A stretch of 64,000 nucleotides of DNA from Micromonospora parva (lineage in GTDB: Bacteria > Actinomycetota > Actinomycetes > Mycobacteriales > Micromonosporaceae): the NCBI RefSeq assembly GCF_000718515.1, contig NZ_JNZS01000011.1, positions 62,001-126,000 on the forward strand, given 5' to 3'. A model generated the notes under the pieces. That model saw only the letters and a list, made by a program, of their open reading frames with translations, had not been told where the DNA came from and made no database searches. Positions 55,592 through 62,506 of this stretch are shown here, piece after piece; the stretch's first letter is position 1; each line of letters opens with the position of its first letter. The translations under genes and the position numbers were made by a program.

Positions 55592-55608
55592 CTTAGCGAT
55601 CGTTCAGG
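55592..55608. promoter_or_regulatory. Operator site 6 (icmA)
   Basis: CTTAGCGATCGTTCAGG, complement CCTGAACGATCGCTAAG, is the best match to the shared motif and nearly palindromic around GATC. It lies 9 nt upstream of a possible -10 box TACACT (55618-55623), over the -35 position. Confidence 0.75.
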
Positions 55609-55660
55609 TGGGGGCCTTACACTCGACGTGCAGTCGAGGACCCGAGGAGGAGCCCTGCTC

Positions 55661-57349
55661 ATGGACGCCGACGAGATCGACGCCGGCCGGGCGCGCTGGC
55701 AGGCCCGGTACGACGCCGCGCGCAAGCGGGACGCGGACTTCACCACGCTCTCCGGGATGCCGGTGGAGCCCGTCTACGGGCCACCCGAGGGCAGCGCGTA
55801 CCCGGGCTTCGAACGGATCGGCTGGCCGGGCGAGTACCCGTACACCAGGGGTCTGTATCCGACCGGCTACCGCGGGCGGACCTGGACGATCCGGCAGTTC
55901 GCCGGCTTCGGCAACGCCCAGCAGACCAACGAGCGTTACAAGATGATCCTGGGCGCCGGTGGCGGCGGCCTGTCGGTCGCGTTCGACATGCCGACGCTGA
56001 TGGGCCGCGACTCGGACGACCCGCAGGCGCTCGGCGAGGTCGGCCACTGCGGCGTGGCCATCGACACCGCCACCGACATGCAGGCACTCTTCGACGGCAT
56101 CGACCTGTCCGGCGTCACCACCTCGATGACCATCTCCGGCCCGGCCGTGCCGGTGTTCTGCATGTACCTGGTCGCCGCCGAGCGGCAGGGTGCCGACCTG
56201 TCCAAGCTGGACGGCACCCTGCAGACGGACATCTTCAAGGAGTACATCGCGCAGAAGGAGTGGCTCTTCGACCCGGAGCCGCACCTGCGCCTGATCGGCG
56301 ACCTGATGGAGTACTGCGCCCGGGAGATCCCGCGCTACAAGCCGCTGTCGGTCTCCGGCTACCACATCCGCGAGGCCGGCTCGACCGCCGCGCAGGAGTT
56401 GGCGTACACCCTGGCGGACGGCTTCGGCTACGTCGAGCTGGGCCTGTCGCGCGGGCTGGACGTGAACGTCTTCGCCCCGGGGCTGAGCTTCTTCTTCGAC
56501 TCGCACCTCGACTTCTTCGAGGAGATCGCCAAGTTCCGGGCCGCCCGCCGGATCTGGGCCCGCTGGCTGCGTGACGTGTACGGCGCGACCAGTGAGAAGG
56601 CCCTGTGGCTGCGGTTCCACACGCAGACCGCCGGGGTGTCGCTGACCGCCCAGCAGCCGGTCAACAACGTGGTACGCACCGCCGTCGAGGCGCTCGCGGC
56701 GGTGCTCGGCGGCACGAACTCGCTGCACACCAACGCGCTGGACGAGACCCTGGCGCTGCCCACCGACGAGTCCGCCGAGATCGCCCTGCGTACCCAGCAG
56801 GTGCTGATGGAGGAGACCGGTGTGGTCAACGTGGCCGACCCGCTCGGCGGCTCCTGGTACGTCGAGGCGCTGACCGACAAGATCGAGGCCGAGGCGGAGG
56901 AGATCTTCGCCCGGATCCGGCAGCTCGGCGGGGACGGGCCGCACCAGATCGGTCCGATGACCTCGGGCATCCTGCGCGGCATCGAGGACGGCTGGTTCAC
57001 CGGGCACATCGCCGAGTCGGCCTTCGTCTACCAGCAGGCCCTCGAAAAGGGCGACAAGAAGATCGTCGGGGTCAACTGCCACACCGGCACCGTCGCCAAG
57101 GAGCTGGAGATCCTGCGCATCTCGCACGAGGTGGAGCTGGAGCAGCGTCGGGTGCTCGCCGAGCGCAAGAGCGCGCGGGACGAGTCGGCGGTCCGCGCGG
57201 CGGTGACCCGGATGATCGAGGCGAGCCGTACCGACGAGAACATGATCCCCGCCATGCTCGACGCGGTCCGCGCCGAGGCGACGTTGGGCGAGATCTGCGA
57301 CGCCCTGCGCGCCGAGTGGGGCACCTACCGAGAGCCAGCACGCTTCTAA
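55661..57349 (+). CDS. icmA: Isobutyryl-CoA mutase large (catalytic) subunit
   Basis: The 562-residue TIM-barrel mutase subunit has no B12-binding domain, so it needs a separate small subunit, which is not encoded here. It interconverts isobutyryl-CoA and n-butyryl-CoA. Counting from the ATG at 55661, residue 80 is Phe ([11 protein letters not shown]) and residue 198 is Gln (YIAQKE). These are the two residues reported to distinguish isobutyryl-CoA mutase (Phe80, Gln198) from methylmalonyl-CoA mutase (Tyr, Arg). GAGGAGGAG (55644-55652) lies 8 nt upstream of the ATG. The operator upstream ties it to the ethylmalonyl-CoA genes. Confidence 0.9.
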   Translation: MDADEIDAGRARWQARYDAARKRDADFTTLSGMPVEPVYGPPEGSAYPGFERIGWPGEYPYTRGLYPTGYRGRTWTIRQFAGFGNAQQTNERYKMILGAGGGGLSVAFDMPTLMGRDSDDPQALGEVGHCGVAIDTATDMQALFDGIDLSGVTTSMTISGPAVPVFCMYLVAAERQGADLSKLDGTLQTDIFKEYIAQKEWLFDPEPHLRLIGDLMEYCAREIPRYKPLSVSGYHIREAGSTAAQELAYTLADGFGYVELGLSRGLDVNVFAPGLSFFFDSHLDFFEEIAKFRAARRIWARWLRDVYGATSEKALWLRFHTQTAGVSLTAQQPVNNVVRTAVEALAAVLGGTNSLHTNALDETLALPTDESAEIALRTQQVLMEETGVVNVADPLGGSWYVEALTDKIEAEAEEIFARIRQLGGDGPHQIGPMTSGILRGIEDGWFTGHIAESAFVYQQALEKGDKKIVGVNCHTGTVAKELEILRISHEVELEQRRVLAERKSARDESAVRAAVTRMIEASRTDENMIPAMLDAVRAEATLGEICDALRAEWGTYREPARF

Positions 57350-57364
57350 CCCTCCCTCCCTCCC

Positions 57365-57453
57365 TCACCCGCGTCGATCTTGCGGTTTCGGTGCCGTCAT
57401 AAGGCGTGAATGTGGCGTATCGGCGACAGAATGTGCAAGATCGCGGGGGTGAG
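57365..57453. repeat. Intergenic palindrome, family A, degenerate copy
   Basis: CTCACCCGCGTCGATCTTGC (from 57365) and its imperfect complement ending GCAAGATCGCGGGGGTGAG (to 57453) enclose ~25 nt. It lies just downstream of icmA and probably serves as its terminator. Confidence 0.7.
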
Positions 57454-57541
57454 GGCGGGGTGCGGGTGGGGGCGTGAGAGTTGCAACGTCGGGGTTGCGG
57501 GTGAGCTGAGATCGGGGGCTCACGTGCGAGACTAGGTAACC

Positions 57542-58465
57542 ATGAGCGACCCACGGATCACCTCGTCGATCTTCACCCGCGGCGCGGTCGACCTCAGCAC
57601 GCTGCGTGGCCCCGCACCAGCAGGTACCCGCCCCGGCACGCCCCCTCAGGGCGGCCCGTCCAACGGCACACCCGGTGCGCCCTCCGCTGGCGGTGACACC
57701 GCCATCGTGGACGTCACCGAGGCGACCATCCAGTCCGACGTGCTCGAACGCTCGATGACCACGCCCGTCGTCGTGTTCTTCGGCGCGGCCGGCTTCCCGG
57801 AGAGCGACGAGTTCGCCCCGGTCCTGGAGCGGCTGAACGCCGAGGGTGGCGGCGCCTGGGTGCTGGCCCGGGTCGACGTGCAGGAAAATCCCCGAATCGC
57901 CCAGATGTTCCGGGTGCAGGGCATTCCCATGGTCTACGCGGTCGTCGGTGGTCAGCCGGTCGACGCCTTCTCCGGAGTGGTGCCCGAGCCGCAGTTGCGG
58001 CAGTGGATCCAGGCCGTGCTCAAGGCCGGCGGCGTGACAGTCGCCGAGCCGGAGGACCCGCGCCTCGACGAGGCCGACGACGCGTTGATGAGCGGCGATC
58101 TGGACGCCGCCGAGCAGGCGTACCGCAAGATCCTCGCCGACGCCCCGGCGGACGCCGCCGCCACCGCGGGACTGGCCCAGGTCGGGGTGGCCCGGCGGGT
58201 GGCCGGCGCCGACCCGTCCGCCGCGCTGGCCGCCGCCGAGAGCGCCCCCGACGATGTCGCCGCCCAACTGCTGGCCGCCGACATCGAGGTGCTCAGCGGC
58301 CTGGCCGAGCAGGCGTACGCGCGGCTCGTCGCCCTGGTCCGGCGCACCGCCGGTGAGGATCGTGAGACGGCCCGCCAGCACCTGGTCTCGCTCTTCTCGA
58401 TCGCCGGCCCGGACGATCCGGCGGTCGCCTCGGCGCGTCGGGCCCTCGCCAGCGCCCTGTTCTGA
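57542..58465 (+). CDS. Thioredoxin-fold/TPR protein lacking the CxxC motif (CnoX/YbbN-like)
   Basis: The 307-residue protein has a Pro/Gly-rich N-terminus (~20-50), a thioredoxin fold (~55-160: VVVFFGAAGFPESDEFAPVLERL, VQGIPMVYAVVGGQPVDAFSG) and a TPR-like helical C-terminus (~175-307). The CxxC active site is replaced by AAGF, so it cannot act as a disulfide oxidoreductase. The cis-Pro motif (GIPM) is kept. Similar proteins hold unfolded clients (CnoX). No Shine-Dalgarno is seen; GAGACT lies 8 nt before the ATG. Confidence 0.85.
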   Translation: MSDPRITSSIFTRGAVDLSTLRGPAPAGTRPGTPPQGGPSNGTPGAPSAGGDTAIVDVTEATIQSDVLERSMTTPVVVFFGAAGFPESDEFAPVLERLNAEGGGAWVLARVDVQENPRIAQMFRVQGIPMVYAVVGGQPVDAFSGVVPEPQLRQWIQAVLKAGGVTVAEPEDPRLDEADDALMSGDLDAAEQAYRKILADAPADAAATAGLAQVGVARRVAGADPSAALAAAESAPDDVAAQLLAADIEVLSGLAEQAYARLVALVRRTAGEDRETARQHLVSLFSIAGPDDPAVASARRALASALF

Positions 58466-58531
58466 GTTCGTAGCACGCCAGCGCGGGCCGGCGTTCCGGC
58501 CGGCCCGCCCGACCACCGAGGACGGGAGCTC

Positions 58532-59968
58532 ATGATGCGCCGGATCGCCGTCCTCGACGCGCCGACAAATCTCGGTCTACGGCCGCCGACGCCCACGTCG
58601 GTCCCGGGTTGCGCCAAGGCGCCCGGGGCGCTGCGCGACCACGACCTGCTGGCCCGGCTCCGGGCCCGCGACGCCGGCTGCGTCACCCCCGCCCGGTACG
58701 ACCCGGGCGACTGGCGGCCCGGCGACGGGGTGTGTCACGCCCGCGAGATCGCCGACTACTCGCTGGCCCTCGCCGAACGCATCGGCTCGATCATCGACCG
58801 GGGCGAGTTCCCGGTGGTGCTGGGCGGCGACTGCTCCGTGCTGCTCGGCTCGGCCCTGGCCATGCACCGCCTCGGTGAGGCCGTCGGCGGGCGGATCGGG
58901 CTGGTCTTCGTCGACGGGCACTCCGACTTCCGGCACCCCGGCAACGCTTCCTACGTCGGTGCCGCCGCCGGTGAGGACCTGGCCCTGGTCACTGGGCGGG
59001 GGCAGGCGGACCTGGCCGCGCTGGAGGGTCGTCGGCCCTACTTCCGCGACATCGACGTGGTGGTGCTCGGCATCCGCGCCCAGGACGAGTACCGGCTCGA
59101 CCTCCAGGCCGCCGGGATCACCACCCGACCGGTGCCGGCACTGCGGGCCGAAGGCGCCGCCCGGACGGCCCAGTGGGCGCACGAGCAGCTCGCCGACTGC
59201 GCGGGCTACTGGGTGCACATCGACGTGGACGTGCTCGACCCGGCGGTGATGCCCGCCGTGGACGCCCCCGACCCGGGTGGGATCGCCTTCGCCGAACTGG
59301 AGATCCTGCTCGCCGGCCTGGTCGACACCCCGCACTGCCTCGGCGTGGAGCTGACCGTCTTCGACCCCGACTACGACCCGGACGGCTCGTACGCGGCCGA
59401 GATCGTCAACACGGTGGTCGCCGGTCTGGCGCCGGTGACCGCCCCGGAAGCGGTGCCGCCCCGACTGCTGTCGGCCCGGCCGACGCCCAGCCCTCGGCGC
59501 ACCAGCGACCGGGTGGAGCGGGTTGGCGGCATGGAGCGGCGGGACGGTGCCGAGCGGCTTGGCGGCGTGGCGCGGCTGGATGATGCCAAGCGGGTTGATG
59601 GCGTGGCGCGGCTGGATGGTGACGGACGGTCCGGTGCAGCGGGGCGGCTGGACGGTGCTGCGCGGCCGGACGGGCTTGACGCCGTGGATCTTGCCGGCGG
59701 CGATGGCCCCGGTGGGGGACTGGCTGATGCCGACCGCGACGGCGCTGTCGATTCGGCGCAACCTGGCCTGCTCGGGCACCCGAAGGCCGAGCCGTCGGGA
59801 GTAGTGCCGGCGATGATCCCGGCTGCGGTCGAGCGCGAGCCGGTCGGCCCGCCCGCATCGGCGGGTCCGGGCCTGCTCCGGCGACCCGCTCAGCCCGCCG
59901 AGGACGCTCCGCGTCCGAGTTCAGCTACCGAGAACAGCGCAGATCTGCACAAAGCCGATACTGCTTGA
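58532..59968 (+). CDS. Arginase/agmatinase-family protein with repetitive C-terminal tail
   Basis: The 478-residue protein has a ureohydrolase core (~1-310) with metal motifs GGDCS (~98), FVDGHSDFR (~126-134), HIDVDVLDP (~230) and GVELTVFDPDYD (~271). The usual GGDH and DAHxD read GGDCS and DGHSD, so the metal ligand set is altered and the substrate is uncertain. Residues ~325-478 are a low-complexity tail with repeated R-x-DG/GG units (ERLGGVARLDDAKRVDGVAR-like), then a Pro/Ala-rich end. Typical family members stop near 310. GGGAG precedes the ATG. Confidence 0.82.
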   Translation: MMRRIAVLDAPTNLGLRPPTPTSVPGCAKAPGALRDHDLLARLRARDAGCVTPARYDPGDWRPGDGVCHAREIADYSLALAERIGSIIDRGEFPVVLGGDCSVLLGSALAMHRLGEAVGGRIGLVFVDGHSDFRHPGNASYVGAAAGEDLALVTGRGQADLAALEGRRPYFRDIDVVVLGIRAQDEYRLDLQAAGITTRPVPALRAEGAARTAQWAHEQLADCAGYWVHIDVDVLDPAVMPAVDAPDPGGIAFAELEILLAGLVDTPHCLGVELTVFDPDYDPDGSYAAEIVNTVVAGLAPVTAPEAVPPRLLSARPTPSPRRTSDRVERVGGMERRDGAERLGGVARLDDAKRVDGVARLDGDGRSGAAGRLDGAARPDGLDAVDLAGGDGPGGGLADADRDGAVDSAQPGLLGHPKAEPSGVVPAMIPAAVEREPVGPPASAGPGLLRRPAQPAEDAPRPSSATENSADLHKADTA

Positions 59969-59992
59969 CCCGAACGCGGGTCGTGGGCGGAT

Positions 59993-60067
59993 GATCGACT
60001 CGGGTTTCTTGAAGTTGGGGCATCCGGCCGCGCCGGATAGCGCGCTTTCCTGAAACCCGAGTGGATC
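59993..60067. repeat. Intergenic palindrome, family C, copy 2
   Basis: The left arm GATCGACTCGGGTTTCTTGAA (59993-60013) is identical to that at 25037. The right arm (60046-60067) is complementary with few mismatches; the centres differ completely. It lies between convergent genes. Confidence 0.8.
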
Positions 60068-60114
60068 AAGGCTGGCGGGCCCGCCCGAAGGCGCGGTGTC
60101 CGGGCGCTTCGCCG

Positions 60115-60239
60115 CCCCGGGGCTTGGTCGGCTCTGCGCCGCGCCCGCAGTCGTGGTCGGCCTTGCGTCGCGCCCCGGGGCTTGGTCGGCTCTGCGCCGC
60201 GCCCGCAGGCGTGGTCGGCCTTGCGTCGCGCCCCGGGGC
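60115..60239. repeat. 58-bp tandem direct repeat
   Basis: Two 58-bp units beginning CCCCGGGGCTTGGTCGGCTC (60115-60172 and 60173-60230) differ at one base. A 9-nt partial third unit follows. It lies just downstream of the lipoprotein PBP gene (reverse strand). The 284-bp gap 59969-60252 holds this and the family C palindrome, and no gene. Confidence 0.9.
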
Positions 60240-60252
60240 GTGGCAGTCCGGG

Positions 60253-62217
60253 TCAGCTGGTGGGCAGGGCGCGGAGGAAGCGCTCGGCGATCGGGACGGC
60301 CGAAGCGGTGCTGGCCCCGCCCTTCTCCACGAAGACGGCGAACGCCACGTCACCCCGCCAGCCGACGAACCAGGCGTGGGTGTGGGCCGGGTTGTCGTCG
60401 TACTCGGCGGTGCCGGTCTTGCCGTACACCTCGCCCGGCACATCCTTGAGCGCGCTGCCGGTGCCGGTGGTGACCACCTCGCGCATCATCGTGCGCAGCG
60501 CCGCGACGGACTCTGGCTTGAGTTGCTCACCCGCCGGAGCCGGCTTGGCCGGCGCCGGGTCGATCAGCAGCTTCGGCTGCTCGAAGTGGCCGCGGGCGAC
60601 GGCGGCGGTGGCGCCGGCCATGGCCAGCGGGCTGACCAACGTGGTGCCCTGCCCGAACGACGCCGCGGCCTGCTCGGCCGGGCTGCCGCCCGTGGAGACC
60701 TTGCCGGTGAAGGCGTCCGTGCCGAGGTCCCACTGACCCTCCAGGCCCAGCGTGCGGCCGGCGGCGGCCAGCCCGTCGCCGCCGAGCTTCGGCGCCAGCG
60801 CGGCGAACGCCGTGTTGCAGGACTTGGCGAAGTCGGTGCGGAACGGCACCGAGCCCAGCTCGAAGTTGTCGGAGTTCTTGAAGGACCGACCGTCAACGGT
60901 GAAGGCCTTCGGGCACGCCACCGGCCCGTCCAGGGTGACCGCGCCCCGGTCCAGCAGGCCCAGCGTGCTGACCATCTTGAACGTGGAACCCGGCGGCACC
61001 TGGGCGTTGAAGGCCAGGTTCTCCCCGGCCGGGCCGGGGCCGTTCGCCGCGGCGAGCACGGCACCGTCGCTGACCCGGAGCGCCACCAGGGCGGACCGGC
61101 GTGCTTCGCCGCGCAGTGCCCCGTCGGCAGCGTTCTGGACGGCGACGTCCAACGTGGTCTTCAGCGCCTGCCCGGGCTGCGGCTCCCGGCGGAACAGTTC
61201 GGTGCCGGTGGGTTCGAGTTTGCCGCCCTCAGCCGGACGCTCGACCACCACTGTCAGCCCGGGGCCGCCGCGCAGTCGTTCGTCGTAGCGGCCCTGCAGC
61301 CCGCCGTGCCCCACCAGGTCGCCGACGACGTACCGGTCGGGGTGCGCGGCGATGTCGTCGGCCTGCGCCGGGTCGACGGTGCCGAGCAGCGCGCGGGCGA
61401 ACTCGCGGGTGGGCGCCAGGTCGATCTTGTCGGAGATGAACTTGGTGCCGGGCAGGTCGTAGATCCGGGGCTTGATCTGCCGGTACGCCTCCTCGCGAAG
61501 CGACACCACCTCGACGAAGGCACCCGGCTCCGCCTCGGCCACCCGGGTGGGCAGGTCGGCCAGGTCGACGCCGGGGACCAGCGCCGGACGGATGGCCTTG
61601 AACGCCGCGTCGAGGTCCTTGACGAGCTTCTTGATGTCGGCGACCCCGTTGGGCTGCACACCCACCCGGACCACCGGGCGCGGGGTCACGAGCGGCTGCC
61701 CGGCATTGTCCAGCACGGCGGCGCGGGCACCGGTGTCGCGGCGCAGCGCCAACCGGTCACCCTTGGCGAGCCGCTCGTGCACCACGGTCGGCTCCCAGAT
61801 CACCTGCCACTGGTCGTCACCGCCGTGGGCGAGCCGCACCTCCCGGTCGTACGCCCAGCGGGTCTGGCCGGGCAGGGTCCACTCCACCTGCACCGTCGTG
61901 GTGGCGATGTCCTTCGTGATCTTCGGCTCGCCGCGTCGCGTCAGGGTGGGCGGGGTGGCCGCCAGCTCGCCGGAGAGGTCCTTGATCTCGCGGGCCACGT
62001 CGGCCGACGGCAGTTTCGAGCCCAGCGGGTCGATCATGCCGACCGACTGGAGGTCGCCGCTGCGCCAGCCCGCGAGGAAGGCGTCAACGGTGCGCTGCGG
62101 CCCGTCGTCACCGGAGCAACCGACCAGGACGCCCGCCGCGAGCAGCGCCGTGCTGACCGCAGTGGCCAGGCGGCGAGCGTGGTTCGGCCGGTGGGGCCGG
62201 GGGTACGACAAGGTCAT
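60253..62217 (-). CDS. Lipoprotein class B penicillin-binding protein (MecA-N/transpeptidase)
   Basis: The 654-residue protein has a lipoprotein signal ending in LLAAGVLVGC (Cys ~34), so it is probably anchored by lipid rather than a helix. An NTF2-like MecA-N domain (~40-150) and a dimerisation domain follow. The transpeptidase (~340-640) has the SxxK motif in PPGSTFKMVS, SCN in AKSCNTAFA and KTG in YGKTGTAEY. It cross-links peptidoglycan. The start at 62217 is supported by GAAGGAC upstream and by the signal peptide; the open frame to 62364 is rejected. It diverges from the glutamate dehydrogenase gene over 289 bp. Confidence 0.94.
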   Translation of the reverse strand: MTLSYPRPHRPNHARRLATAVSTALLAAGVLVGCSGDDGPQRTVDAFLAGWRSGDLQSVGMIDPLGSKLPSADVAREIKDLSGELAATPPTLTRRGEPKITKDIATTTVQVEWTLPGQTRWAYDREVRLAHGGDDQWQVIWEPTVVHERLAKGDRLALRRDTGARAAVLDNAGQPLVTPRPVVRVGVQPNGVADIKKLVKDLDAAFKAIRPALVPGVDLADLPTRVAEAEPGAFVEVVSLREEAYRQIKPRIYDLPGTKFISDKIDLAPTREFARALLGTVDPAQADDIAAHPDRYVVGDLVGHGGLQGRYDERLRGGPGLTVVVERPAEGGKLEPTGTELFRREPQPGQALKTTLDVAVQNAADGALRGEARRSALVALRVSDGAVLAAANGPGPAGENLAFNAQVPPGSTFKMVSTLGLLDRGAVTLDGPVACPKAFTVDGRSFKNSDNFELGSVPFRTDFAKSCNTAFAALAPKLGGDGLAAAGRTLGLEGQWDLGTDAFTGKVSTGGSPAEQAAASFGQGTTLVSPLAMAGATAAVARGHFEQPKLLIDPAPAKPAPAGEQLKPESVAALRTMMREVVTTGTGSALKDVPGEVYGKTGTAEYDDNPAHTHAWFVGWRGDVAFAVFVEKGGASTASAVPIAERFLRALPTS

Positions 62218-62506
62218 GAAGCTGGTCCTTCCGATCTCGGACTGCCCTCGCACGGTAGTACGTGAACGACGTCCCCAACGTCCCCCAGGTGTTCGGCCGC
62301 GCTCAAAGATGGGCCGCACCCGTGTGATGAACATCGCGTGGCGGGGTATCCCGCAGCCGGCCAACCTCGGACCCGCAACGGGTGAAAGGACAAAGTCCCG
62401 ATCCGGACGTCTGGCCAGTGGTCCGCCGACGAAGGCGCAGAACGGCAGGGCCTAGGCTGGGCGGCAGAGTGACCCACAACGCGGTGGGTCGAGGGGAGTG
62501 GCACCG

